Source: Marispirochaeta sp. | Lineage (GTDB): Bacteria > Spirochaetota > Spirochaetia > JC444 > Marispirochaetaceae | Direction of reading: 5' to 3' | DNA: 64,000 nt | Assembly (NCBI RefSeq): GCF_963668165.1 | Contig: NZ_OY764212.1 | Coordinates: forward strand, 992,001 to 1,056,000 | In this document: positions 41,979 through 50,273 of the stretch, one piece after another | Layout of the letters: every line of letters starts with the position of its first letter | Position numbering within the stretch: the first letter of the stretch is position 1 | Position numbers and translations under genes: made by a program | The notes under the pieces: model-generated | Seen by the model: the letters and a program-made list of their open reading frames with translations, nothing else | Database searches by the model: none | Told to the model about the DNA's origin: nothing

Positions 41979-42995
41979 ATGCCTTCAGACAACAGACCCC
42001 GCATAGCCATAACCCTGGGAGACTCTGCCGGTATCGGACCGGAGCTGACCGCGAAGCTCCTGTCGGATCCCTCAGTCTTCGACGGGATTAAGATAATTCT
42101 CATCGGTGACGAACGGCACTGGGAGGCGGGTCTCTCAGTTGCCGGCGTCAAGCCGCCGGTCTCAAGAAGAATCGAATCGCCGGATCAGATCGACAGGACT
42201 CCCGGAGACTTCCTGCTGCTGGATTACCCCACTCTTGACCCGGCCACCGTGGAATACGGCACAGTTGATCCGCGTTCAGGTAGGGCCGTACTGGATACAC
42301 TGCTGTTTACCATCAGGGTTATTCTGGAACAGAAACTCGACGGATTCCTCTTTGCTCCCCTGAACAAGGAGTCCCTCCATAAAGGAGGCTCCCCCTACGG
42401 GAGCGAGCTGGAACTTTTTAAGGAGCACTTTCCCAGGCACAAGGCCCTGGAGGAGATAAACATCCTGGATGAGTCCTGGACCATGCGGGTAACCTCTCAT
42501 GTTGGAATCCGGGACGTAGCAGCCTTGATAACCCGGGATAACGTGCTGTCAGCTATCCGCTTTGTTGACACGGCCATGCGGGCTTACGGAAAAACCGGAC
42601 CCCGGCTGGCAGTAGCCGCCCTGAACCCCCATAACGGAGAACATGGAATGTTCGGCGATGAAGAAGGACGGGCCATCGAACCGGCGGTACAGGCGGCCTG
42701 TGCAGAAGGAATCAGTGCAGAGGGCCCCTTCCCGTCGGATACGGTCTTCATAAAACTGAGAGACGGCATTTTCGACGCTGTCATCGCCATGTACCACGAC
42801 CAGTGCCAGATCGCGACCAAACTGATGGGCTTCCATCGGGGGGTTACCTATCACGCCGGCTTTCCGATACCCATTACCACTCCGGCCCACGGAACAGCCT
42901 TCGATATCGCCGGTAAGGGAGTTGCTGACGTAGGTGCAACCCGGCACGCCTTCACGGTGGCCCGCACCATCGCGCTCAACGCGAAGAAAACCTGA
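41979..42995 (+). CDS. pdxA2: PdxA2-like 4-phospho-hydroxyacid dehydrogenase
   Basis: A 338-residue NAD-dependent dehydrogenase of the PdxA family. It has I-T-L-G-D-S-A-G-I-G-P-E at the N-terminus, the three metal histidines in T-S-H-V, N-P-H-N-G-E-H and A-M-Y-H-D-Q, and the C-terminal H-G-T-A-F-D-I-A-G-K-G. In PdxA2 enzymes the substrate is 4-phospho-D-erythronate or -threonate, oxidised and decarboxylated to dihydroxyacetone phosphate. Operon context with TRAP-1 and a PrpR-type activator favours PdxA2 over pyridoxine synthesis. The DUF1537 kinase that normally supplies its substrate is not in the window. AAGGAG precedes the ATG. Confidence 0.82.
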   Translation: MPSDNRPRIAITLGDSAGIGPELTAKLLSDPSVFDGIKIILIGDERHWEAGLSVAGVKPPVSRRIESPDQIDRTPGDFLLLDYPTLDPATVEYGTVDPRSGRAVLDTLLFTIRVILEQKLDGFLFAPLNKESLHKGGSPYGSELELFKEHFPRHKALEEINILDESWTMRVTSHVGIRDVAALITRDNVLSAIRFVDTAMRAYGKTGPRLAVAALNPHNGEHGMFGDEEGRAIEPAVQAACAEGISAEGPFPSDTVFIKLRDGIFDAVIAMYHDQCQIATKLMGFHRGVTYHAGFPIPITTPAHGTAFDIAGKGVADVGATRHAFTVARTIALNAKKT

Positions 42996-43036
42996 GCGCG
43001 AAAAAAGCACAAGACAGCAGCAGCCCTGTTAAGCTG

Positions 43037-43083
43037 CCGGTTTCCCTGAACTGGCCGGAAGTGTTTAGTCCCAGGGAAACCGG
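43037..43083. repeat. 12-bp perfect inverted repeat across the ldh2 stop
   Basis: CCGGTTTCCCTG (43037-43048) and CAGGGAAACCGG (43072-43083) are exact inverted copies 23 bp apart. One arm encodes part of the C-terminus of the minus-strand dehydrogenase. No T tract follows; it may form a 3-prime stabilising hairpin between the converging genes. Confidence 0.7.
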
Positions 43084-44189
43084 TAGTCCATATTCCATCG
43101 GTCCCTGAGCTCCTGCATCTGCTTCTGCAGCACCGGCGGAACAGGACAGCCGTGGTCTTTACGGTAATTCCACGCAATCTGTTCTTTTTCGCCTGCGGTA
43201 TAAATACGGTCTTCCCCTTCAGCCTTCCGGGAACCCCGCAAATCACGCATAATAGCTCCAGCTATCCTCTTGAAGGTTTCAAGCCCCATGAAGAACCCGG
43301 GATTAATTGCAATAAAAAAATGTCCCAGGAGATAGGGGATCCTGTTCCCCTCCTCGTCGAATCCGTTGAGGGCTTTTAAAAAAGACCCGCCCTGCAAAGC
43401 CGCAGACAGAACCTCCACCACCGTGGCATAACCGTACCCCTTGTAACCGGCGGTCTCCTCCCCCAGCCCCCCCAGAGGAGCAAGCGCGGCTCCTCCTGTT
43501 GTCAGGTCTTTTAAAACCTCTTTTGTATCCGTCCTGGTCTTCCCGTCCCTGCCGATAACCCAGCCCGGAGGAAGCTCCTTTCCAGCCCGGCCATACATCT
43601 CGATCTTGCCCCGCTGGGTCACAGAGGTAGCACAATCGAGGACAAAGGGAAACTCTTCGTCCGTGGGAAAACCGATAGTCAGGGGATTGGTTCCGAGCAT
43701 GTTCTCCACACCAAAGGTCGGGGCAATGGAGGGACGAGCATTGGTCCCGGTCATTCCGATCATGCCTTCCCGGCAGGCCATCAGGGCATAGTAGCCGGCG
43801 ATACCGTAATGAGAGGAGTTCCTGACCGCAGCCATACCCATGCCACTTTTTTTGGCTTTATCTATGGCCATGCGCATAGCCTGCTTTGCCGCCACGTGGC
43901 CCATGCCGTTATTACCGTCGAGAACTACAGTGGTATCCGTCTCTTTAACAATATCAACCCTGGTTACCGGATTCAGGATTCCCTGATCGATACGGTCAAT
44001 GTAGATCGGTTTGAGCCGCCCGATTCCATGGGAATCGATGCCCCGCTTATCGGAGGTAATCAGTACATCAGCAACCACCCCGGCATCTTCCTCGGGAACC
44101 CCGCAGTTAATAAGGCATTCTCTCAGAAAACCTTCCAGCACCTCAAAGCCAACCCATGAACAATCACTGTATTCGTCCTGGTACGTCAT
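43065..44189 (-). CDS. Ldh2-family malate/lactate-type dehydrogenase
   Basis: A 374-residue NAD(P)-dependent dehydrogenase of the malate/L-lactate dehydrogenase (YlbC/ComC/YiaK) family, which is unrelated to classical LDH. The family histidine is His54 in D-S-H-G-I-G-R-L, followed by the N-S-S-H-Y-G-I-A-G and G-T-N-P-L-T-I-G-F-P segments. Members act on 2-hydroxy acids, ureidoglycolate or 2,3-diketo-gulonate. The start at 44189 has GGAGGG 5 nt upstream; a longer frame is open. It stands alone on the minus strand between PdxA2 and the URO-D operon, and likely works with one of them. Confidence 0.9.
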   Translation of the reverse strand: MTYQDEYSDCSWVGFEVLEGFLRECLINCGVPEEDAGVVADVLITSDKRGIDSHGIGRLKPIYIDRIDQGILNPVTRVDIVKETDTTVVLDGNNGMGHVAAKQAMRMAIDKAKKSGMGMAAVRNSSHYGIAGYYALMACREGMIGMTGTNARPSIAPTFGVENMLGTNPLTIGFPTDEEFPFVLDCATSVTQRGKIEMYGRAGKELPPGWVIGRDGKTRTDTKEVLKDLTTGGAALAPLGGLGEETAGYKGYGYATVVEVLSAALQGGSFLKALNGFDEEGNRIPYLLGHFFIAINPGFFMGLETFKRIAGAIMRDLRGSRKAEGEDRIYTAGEKEQIAWNYRKDHGCPVPPVLQKQMQELRDRWNMDYRFPWD

Positions 44190-44315
44190 TTTTCCCTCCG
44201 GATCAAGATTCTTGTAGTATCCCTTGTAAAGATACCCCCGTAGACGGGAAAGAATCAAACTCTGGTTTTCAGATCTTGATATTCAATTGTTCAGTCTCAT
44301 CTGGCGACAATCTGA

Positions 44316-44344
44316 TTGACATGGCACCTGTTTAACCCTAAGAT
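44316..44344 (+). promoter_or_regulatory. promoter of the URO-D/enolase operon
   Basis: TTGACA at 44316-44321, 17-bp spacer, TAAGAT at 44339-44344. The expected start is near 44351, giving a leader of about 40 nt with GAGGAG before the ATG. Confidence 0.75.
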
Positions 44345-44390
44345 TAGTTTCCATAGTATACAATCGCCACTGAGCGACGAGGAGTACGCC

Positions 44391-45476
44391 ATGAGCTCTT
44401 TCCCCTTTGGAAACGATCCGGCAAAAATTGAAGGCTACAGGAAGTTTTGGAACCGCGTCCCCGTAAAAAGACCCCTCGTCGGATTCTCCTATAAAAGCTG
44501 GTTCCCCCTTGATGAGTTCTCCGCAAGTTCAAGCTGGAAGCAGGACAGCGTCCTGAGACCGGAAATGGTGCAGCCGCGGGACTTTCTCAACGACCAGGAA
44601 CGTCTCCTGAAAGAAGGAGAAGATATCAACGACGATATTCTGCGGGGGGCCTCCCCGTCTCAGGCCATATTCTGGGGCTGCGGTACCCTGGGCAGCGAGA
44701 TGCACATAATGCCGGGAAACATCGTCGCGGCTGACCGCTCATTGAGCTGGGAAGAGGTAACCGATATCTCCCTGGACGCCAACCGGGGACGTAAATGGTT
44801 TAACACCTATATCGAGTTTATCGATGAACTGGTACACCGTTCCCGGGGACGTTTTCCCGTTTCTCACGGCACCCTGGTCGGCCCCCTGGATTACGCTGTT
44901 TCCCTCAGGGGGCACGAACAGACAGCGGTGGATTTAATGCTGGAGCCGGACAAGGCCTTTGACCTGCTGCTGCGGCTGGCGGATTTCTTTGTTCAGATTA
45001 CCCAGGAGGCCTGGAACCGCATACCTCTTTTTCACGGCGGGTATTACGACGCCCAGTATCAGCTCTGGGCACCGGGTTCCATTGTCCGGCTCCAGGAGGA
45101 CGCGGTAGCAGTAATCTCCCCTGATCTATACAGGAAATATCTAAACCAGGTGGACCGCAGGGTAGCTGGTCACTTCGAAAATGCTTTTATGCACCTCCAC
45201 GCCACATCCATGTTCATTCTGGACCAGCTCCTGGAAATTGAAGAAATACGCTGTTTCGAGATCAACAACGATGTGGGAGGCCCCCCGATCAAGGAGATGG
45301 TCCCCTACTTTCAGATGGTCCAGAAAGCAAAGCGCCCCCTTCTTATACGGGGCTCCTTCAGCGAAGACGAGCTCAAACTGCTGATGGATTCCCTGGATAC
45401 TGCGGGTCTTTATCTATACATAATGGTGGCCGACAGCGACGAGATTTCCCGCCTTAAACCGATTGTCGGAATGTAA
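44391..45476 (+). CDS. uroporphyrinogen decarboxylase-like protein
   Basis: A 361-residue protein with the URO-D/MtaA-type TIM-barrel pattern, including V-G-P-L-D-Y-A then D-L-M-L-E-P-D-K-A-F-D-L-L-L (about 160-200), H-L-H-A-T-S near 270 and E-I-N-N-D-V-G-G near 293. Some URO-D relatives demethylate or handle corrinoid cofactors; others have no known role. The ATG at 44391 has GAGGAG 7 nt upstream. It is the first gene of an operon with an enolase-superfamily enzyme, a VOC protein and an SDR, so heme synthesis is unlikely. The true reaction is unknown. Confidence 0.75.
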   Translation: MSSFPFGNDPAKIEGYRKFWNRVPVKRPLVGFSYKSWFPLDEFSASSSWKQDSVLRPEMVQPRDFLNDQERLLKEGEDINDDILRGASPSQAIFWGCGTLGSEMHIMPGNIVAADRSLSWEEVTDISLDANRGRKWFNTYIEFIDELVHRSRGRFPVSHGTLVGPLDYAVSLRGHEQTAVDLMLEPDKAFDLLLRLADFFVQITQEAWNRIPLFHGGYYDAQYQLWAPGSIVRLQEDAVAVISPDLYRKYLNQVDRRVAGHFENAFMHLHATSMFILDQLLEIEEIRCFEINNDVGGPPIKEMVPYFQMVQKAKRPLLIRGSFSEDELKLLMDSLDTAGLYLYIMVADSDEISRLKPIVGM

Positions 45477-45493
45477 ATGTAACAGGAGCAGCA

Positions 45494-46669
45494 ATGAAAA
45501 TACAGGATATTCGTACCCACCTTTTACAAGCTCCCCTCGGGGACAAGCGCTTTTACTCCTCCCAGGCGGCCTTTCCTGCCCGTACCAGCCTTTTGGTGGA
45601 AGTCATAGCAGACGACGGCCGCGCAGGCTGGGGTGAAGGGGGCCAGTGGGGCCCCACCGAACCTCCTGCCACGGTGGTGGAAAAGATTTTCAAGCCCTTG
45701 CTGATCGGCCGCTCTGTTCACCAGGTTACCAGGATCTGGGAGGAACTCTACGGCTGCACCAGGGATTTTTCCCGCCGGGGACCGTATATTGAAGCCATGA
45801 GCGCCATCGATGTTGCCCTCTGGGACTTGAAAGGTCAGGACCTGGGAGTACCCATACACTCCCTTTTCGGCGGCGCCTTTCGGGATTCGGTGGCCGCCTA
45901 TGCAACGGGCTGTTATTACCGGGGAGCAGATGTTCACGATGAGTCCGCCGTGCTGGAATATCTGAAAAAGGAGGCCTCCTCCTATGTTGAGGATGGTTTT
46001 TCCATAATAAAGATTAAAACCGGCTTGTGGCCGGTGGCAAAAGACGCAAAGCGCATCGCAGCTGTCCGCGAAGCGGCAGGACCGGATATCGCCTTGTTAT
46101 CCGACGCCAACCACGCCTACCGGGCATCTGACGCCCTTCGGGTGGGTAAAATACTGGAAGAATATGGCTATCTGATGTTCGAAGAACCGGTACCCCCGGA
46201 GGACCTGGAAGGCTACCGCCGTCTGCGTTCCGTTTTGAACATAGCCATCGCCGGCGGAGAGTGTGAATATACCCGCTGGGGCTTCCGGGATCTGATTGTC
46301 AGCGGTACCCTGGACATCGTACAGCCGGATATCTCTGTAGCCGGCGGACTTTCCGAATTTACCAAGATCCTCGCCCTGGCCAGTGCCTATAACCTGCTGG
46401 TGCTGCCCCATGTATGGGGATCCGGTATTGCCCTGGCAGCCTCGCTGCATGCCCTGGCGATAATTCCCGAATCACCCTACAGAGCCTTTCCTGTGCCCTT
46501 TGAAACCGAACCCATCGTTGAGTTCGACCGGAACCCCAATCCCCTGCGGGATGATCTTGTTACCACTCCCTTCAAATTAGCTGACGGGCGGCTGCCAATA
46601 CCGCAGAAACCGGGGCTGGGAGTAGAAGTTAACCGCGAGGTACTGAAGAAGTATACAACCGGACCATAA
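45494..46669 (+). CDS. mandelate racemase-type enolase superfamily enzyme
   Basis: A 391-residue enzyme of the enolase superfamily, probably a sugar-acid dehydratase or epimerase. The mandelate-racemase subgroup residues are all visible: the K-x-K pair Lys173/Lys175, metal ligands Asp204, Glu230 and Glu256, and the Asp279-His306 dyad in V-Q-P-D-I and L-P-H-V-W-G. The chemistry is abstraction of a proton next to a carboxylate. The substrate is not predictable from sequence. Second gene of the URO-D operon, 17 bp after it, with AGGAG before the ATG. Confidence 0.9.
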   Translation: MKIQDIRTHLLQAPLGDKRFYSSQAAFPARTSLLVEVIADDGRAGWGEGGQWGPTEPPATVVEKIFKPLLIGRSVHQVTRIWEELYGCTRDFSRRGPYIEAMSAIDVALWDLKGQDLGVPIHSLFGGAFRDSVAAYATGCYYRGADVHDESAVLEYLKKEASSYVEDGFSIIKIKTGLWPVAKDAKRIAAVREAAGPDIALLSDANHAYRASDALRVGKILEEYGYLMFEEPVPPEDLEGYRRLRSVLNIAIAGGECEYTRWGFRDLIVSGTLDIVQPDISVAGGLSEFTKILALASAYNLLVLPHVWGSGIALAASLHALAIIPESPYRAFPVPFETEPIVEFDRNPNPLRDDLVTTPFKLADGRLPIPQKPGLGVEVNREVLKKYTTGP

Positions 46670-46707
46670 GGTCGATTGTCTATAAATTTTCTTACAGGAG
46701 TCTTTCT

Positions 46708-47136
46708 ATGTTTACCAAACTTGAACACGTTGCTTTGAGCGTAAAAGATATTGAACGCTCAATTGAGTTCTATCGTGATGTAATCGGGTTCGAAGTAAAA
46801 ATGCGTCTCGAGCCGGACCCCAAGCTTCCCCAGGCAAAGGTCGTAGCCCTGAAAGACGCAGCACCTCGGATTGCCCATCTTTACCTGGGAGGATTCATGC
46901 TGGAACTTTTTCAGTATCTGACCCCGGCGGGCCGTCCGATACCTGAGGATTTTACCCAGGCGGATAACGGATTTACCCATATCTCCCTCACGTCCACAGA
47001 TACCCGGGCGGACTACAAATACCTCGTGGAAAAGGGAGTAGAGTTTCTGAGCGAGCCGACGGAATTTCGCCCCGGTGTATGGATCTGCTTTTTTAAAGGA
47101 CCGGATGGAGAAATCGTGGAGGTACGTCAAACATGA
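46708..47136 (+). CDS. VOC (glyoxalase/bleomycin resistance) family protein
   Basis: A 142-residue two-repeat VOC metalloprotein. All four expected metal ligands are present: His7 in L-E-H-V-A-L, Glu66 in M-L-E-L-F, His91 in F-T-H-I-S-L and Glu138 in I-V-E-V-R. Members include glyoxalase I, methylmalonyl-CoA epimerase and ring-cleaving dioxygenases. An isomerase or epimerase on a sugar-acid intermediate would fit the operon. It overlaps the downstream SDR start by 4 nt (ATGA), and AGGAG precedes its own ATG. Confidence 0.9.
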   Translation: MFTKLEHVALSVKDIERSIEFYRDVIGFEVKMRLEPDPKLPQAKVVALKDAAPRIAHLYLGGFMLELFQYLTPAGRPIPEDFTQADNGFTHISLTSTDTRADYKYLVEKGVEFLSEPTEFRPGVWICFFKGPDGEIVEVRQT

Positions 47137-47939
47137 AACTCGGACTTGAAGGTTCACGCGCCGTCGTTACCGGCGCAGGGGGAGCCATAGGCGGCAGCAT
47201 AGCCGAGCTTCTGGTAAAAGAAGGTGCCAAAGTCGCGATCTGGGACATTTCCGCGGAAAAGGCCGGAGAAGAAGCGAAAAAACTAGGAACCGACAAGGCC
47301 TTTCCCGTTACCTGCGACGTAACCAACCACGCCTCTATCAAGGTTGCCATGGAAAAATCCGTCGCCGAACTGGGCGGCCTGGATATTCTGGTCAATTGCG
47401 CGGGAGGCAGCCACCCCACCACAACGACATCGGAGGAGCTGCCTTTCTTTGACCTTCTGCCGGATGACATGCGAAAGATCATGGACCTGAACTACCTGTC
47501 GGCGGTTATGACATCCCAGGAAGCAGGACGCATCTTTGCAAAGCAGAAGAAGGGAGCCATTTTGAATATCTCTTCAATAGCAGGGATTCTCCCGGTCACC
47601 CGGGGAATAAGCTATTCCAACGGCAAAGCCGCGACCAACAGCCTCACCAAATGGCTTGCAGTTCATATGGCCACCAACTATTCCCCGGATATCCGGGTAA
47701 ATGCCGTGGCGCCGGGCTTTCTTCTGACAGAACAGAACCGTTTTCTGCTCTTTGACGAGAAAACGGGCGAACCGTCGCAGCGCGGACAAACTGTTATGTC
47801 CCAGGTACCCATGAGGCGTTACGGCACCCCAGGAGAGATCGCCGCCATGGCGGTGTTTCTTGTCTCGGAGCCGGCCAGCTTTATTACCGGTTCGGTAGTC
47901 CCCGTGGACGGCGGACTCACCTCCTTTCTGGGGGTCTGA
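47133..47939 (+). CDS. short-chain dehydrogenase/reductase
   Basis: A 268-residue SDR. It has the cofactor motif T-G-A-G-G-A-I-G-G-S (about 11-20; the usual final G-I-G is A-I-G), V-N-C-A-G near 88, catalytic Ser and Y-S-N-G-K near 160-165, and the C-terminal S-F-I-T-G-S-V-V-P-V-D-G-G. It probably oxidises or reduces a hydroxyl of a sugar acid. It is translationally coupled to the VOC gene and ends the URO-D/enolase operon at a strong terminator. Confidence 0.87.
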   Translation: MKLGLEGSRAVVTGAGGAIGGSIAELLVKEGAKVAIWDISAEKAGEEAKKLGTDKAFPVTCDVTNHASIKVAMEKSVAELGGLDILVNCAGGSHPTTTTSEELPFFDLLPDDMRKIMDLNYLSAVMTSQEAGRIFAKQKKGAILNISSIAGILPVTRGISYSNGKAATNSLTKWLAVHMATNYSPDIRVNAVAPGFLLTEQNRFLLFDEKTGEPSQRGQTVMSQVPMRRYGTPGEIAAMAVFLVSEPASFITGSVVPVDGGLTSFLGV

Positions 47940-47941
47940 CA

Positions 47942-47974
47942 AAAAGGGCTGCCCATGACAGGCAGCCCTTTTGT
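47942..47974. terminator. bidirectional terminator
   Basis: AAAAAGGGCTGCC pairs with GGCAGCCCTTTT around a 7-nt loop. It has A and T tracts on both sides, so it can serve the SDR operon (plus) and the D-2-hydroxyacid dehydrogenase (minus). Confidence 0.9.
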
Positions 47975-48005
47975 TGTATCCATTCCCTGTAGTCAACAAA
48001 TACGG

Positions 48006-48977
48006 TTATTTGATCGCGGCCTTGTTCACAACACTTGAAGGAAGCTCTCCCATTAAAACCTGAGCAGCAGCCTGGGCGGCTTTACGCTGCAGATCCGCCT
48101 GGGCTTCTTCTGAATAAAAGCCCTTGTGATCTGAGAGCACAACATTGTCCATGGCCTTAAGAGGATAATCCGCCGGTGCCGGTTCCTGTTCGTGAACATC
48201 GATACCGGCCCAGGCAATCTTGCCGGTCTTAAGGGCATCTATAAGAGCAGCGGTATCCACCAGGCCGCCCCGGGATGTATTGACCAGAACTGCGGTGGGT
48301 TTCATCCTGGCAAAAGCGTCAGCATTAAACAGGTGCTTTGTCTTGTCGTTCAGCGGGGCATGGATGGAGACATAGTCCGACTCTTTGAGCAGGGTATCGA
48401 AATCAACCTTGCGTGCCCCGGCTTTATTAATCTCTTCTTCATCGACAAAGGGATCGTATACAAGTACTTCTCCAAGATCAAAGCCTTTCAGCTTGCGGTG
48501 CAGGGCCCTGGGAATGTGTCCGTAGCCAACAATGCCGAATTTGCGGCCGGCGATACGGTACATCGGACTCGGTCCCTTGACGTCCCACTCTCCTTTGCGT
48601 ACTGAGGCATCCCGAAAGCGTATCTGCCGGGCGCAGGCCATAAAAAGGGCCAGGGCCTGATCAGAAACCTCCTCCATACAGTAGTCCGGAACATTACAGA
48701 TCAGAATCCCTTTCTCCGTGGCCGCCGCAGCGTCTATGCTGTCGTAGCCAACCCCGTAGCGGGCAATCACCTTACACTTTTCAAACTTGCTTAACAGGGC
48801 TGCTCCCAAAGGCGCCAGATTAACTACAACAGCATCGGCATCCTTGCACTCAGCAATGATTTGATCATCCGAGGGATTTACATCGGTTATCTCAACGACT
48901 TCTGCCCCGGCCTTTTTAAACTCCTCCAGTTCCAGAGCGTGACTTGCATAACGGTCATCGATTATTACTGCTTTCAT
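48006..48977 (-). CDS. D-2-hydroxyacid dehydrogenase, CtBP-like
   Basis: A 323-residue NAD-dependent enzyme interconverting a 2-keto acid and its D-2-hydroxy acid. The catalytic triad is visible: Arg236 in N-T-S-R-G-G, Glu265 in E-Q-E-P, and His284 in S-D-H-K-G. The NAD loop reads G-Y-G-H-I-P (151-156), with proline in place of the last glycine of G-x-G-x-x-G. GAGGAG precedes the ATG. It is divergent from TRAP-2, so it may act on the solute brought in by that transporter. Substrate unknown. Confidence 0.92.
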   Translation of the reverse strand: MKAVIIDDRYASHALELEEFKKAGAEVVEITDVNPSDDQIIAECKDADAVVVNLAPLGAALLSKFEKCKVIARYGVGYDSIDAAAATEKGILICNVPDYCMEEVSDQALALFMACARQIRFRDASVRKGEWDVKGPSPMYRIAGRKFGIVGYGHIPRALHRKLKGFDLGEVLVYDPFVDEEEINKAGARKVDFDTLLKESDYVSIHAPLNDKTKHLFNADAFARMKPTAVLVNTSRGGLVDTAALIDALKTGKIAWAGIDVHEQEPAPADYPLKAMDNVVLSDHKGFYSEEAQADLQRKAAQAAAQVLMGELPSSVVNKAAIK

Positions 48978-48994
48978 GAATAACTCCTCATTTC

Positions 48995-49008
48995 AACACT
49001 ATCGTGTT
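48995..49008. promoter_or_regulatory. palindrome between the hydroxyacid dehydrogenase and TRAP-2
   Basis: AACAC and GTGTT flank a 4-bp spacer, 18 bp upstream of the dehydrogenase start. A possible operator in this 190-bp divergent region, which is AT-rich and also holds the AGTATA repeats near 49060-49090. Confidence 0.3.
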
Positions 49009-49168
49009 CAGTGGCTTACGATTTCTCGATTTTATCTTTAGTTAAATAAGTAGCGATAGTCAAGAACAGTATAGCATAAAATAGTATACGAAAAAAGGAT
49101 TTTCCTTGACCCATGTAAAGGACTATGCGAGAATTGTATAATAACAGAACATTGACTAGGAGGTCAAA

Positions 49169-50176
49169 ATGAGAAGAGTTTTACTTGCACTGCTTATCGT
49201 TATGGTAGCGATGGGCGCAATAGTAGCGGAAGGTCAAAAGGAGGCCTCAGGGAAAGCAGCACCTGTTACCCTGAAATTCGCTCATGTTTACGAAACCAGT
49301 GAAGCGTTTCATGAATATGCTCTGTGGGCAGCCGAAGAGATTGCAAACCGGACCGACGGCCGCTACAAGATCGAGGTTTTCCCCGCTTCTTCACTCGGGA
49401 AAGAATCTGATATTGTTGAAGGCTTGAGCCTTGGAACCGTTGATATCGTATATGCCGGCGGCGGTTTTCTTGCCGGAACCTACGGTCCCCTTGGATTGAC
49501 CGAAGCAGCTTTTGTATTCAAGAACTTCGACCACTGGAAGAATTTTGCCGACAGCGACTTTTTTAACGAACTCGCCGACGGATACGCCGACGCTTCCGGC
49601 GGACACAAGGCACTTGCGGTAACCTATTACGGTGCACGCTGCGTTACCTCGAACAAACCCATCAATACTCCTGCGGATATGAAAAACCTCAAAATCCGGG
49701 TCCCCAATGCGCCTATCTATCTGCTTTTTACCGAGGCTGTTGGCGCCAATGCGGCTCCCATCGCATTTGCCGAGGTTTACCTGGCACTGCAGCAGGGCGT
49801 TGTTGACGCACAGGAGAACCCCCTTCCCACCATCAAGGCAAAGAAGTTCTACGAGGTTCAGGACTACATCAATATGACCAAGCACATGACCAACAACCTT
49901 TTTACTATCGTAAGCTCCATGACATGGAACAAACTCAGTGCTGCCGACAAGGAAATTTTTGACGACGTACTGAAAGAAGCGGCCGCGAAAGCTTCCAACG
50001 CCATCGACCAGGCAGAAAAAGATCTGATTCCCTGGTTCGAAAAGCAGGGCGTTACCGTTAATCAGAACGTTGATCGGGAAGCCTTTATTAAAACCGTTGC
50101 TCCTCACCTTACCAGCGGCGACAAGATGACCTGGACTGTTGAACAGTACAACAAGATGCAGGCCCTGGCGGATTAA
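49169..50176 (+). CDS. dctP: TRAP-2 solute-binding protein DctP
   Basis: A 335-residue TRAP binding protein. The signal peptide is about 1-20. Arg177 in K-I-R-V-P is the conserved ligand-carboxylate residue, and A-L-Q-Q-G-V-V-D-A-Q-E-N-P-L follows. Sequence and ligand pocket differ clearly from TRAP-1, so a different solute is likely. AGGAGG precedes the ATG. Upstream lies a 16-nt motif shared with the transaldolase operon. A terminator-like hairpin separates it from dctQ. Confidence 0.94.
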   Translation: MRRVLLALLIVMVAMGAIVAEGQKEASGKAAPVTLKFAHVYETSEAFHEYALWAAEEIANRTDGRYKIEVFPASSLGKESDIVEGLSLGTVDIVYAGGGFLAGTYGPLGLTEAAFVFKNFDHWKNFADSDFFNELADGYADASGGHKALAVTYYGARCVTSNKPINTPADMKNLKIRVPNAPIYLLFTEAVGANAAPIAFAEVYLALQQGVVDAQENPLPTIKAKKFYEVQDYINMTKHMTNNLFTIVSSMTWNKLSAADKEIFDDVLKEAAAKASNAIDQAEKDLIPWFEKQGVTVNQNVDREAFIKTVAPHLTSGDKMTWTVEQYNKMQALAD

Positions 50177-50219
50177 CGAACATTCGCTGATAGGTAAATT
50201 TCTGCTATACTATTAATCT

Positions 50220-50247
50220 CGCGGGGAACAGTAGTTCCCCGCGTTTT
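50220..50247 (+). terminator. hairpin with T tract between TRAP-2 dctP and dctQ
   Basis: CGCGGGGAAC pairs perfectly with GTTCCCCGCG around a 4-nt loop, followed by four T residues. It is in the same position as the TRAP-1 hairpin, though the sequence is unrelated. Confidence 0.88.
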
Positions 50248-50273
50248 CTATTGACTTGGTAAGGAGTTGTAAT

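Noticed and set aside
49106..49142. TTGACC and TATAAT as a TRAP-2 promoter
   Set aside because: The spacer would be 25 bp, too long for a sigma-70 promoter; the real TRAP-2 promoter was not identified.
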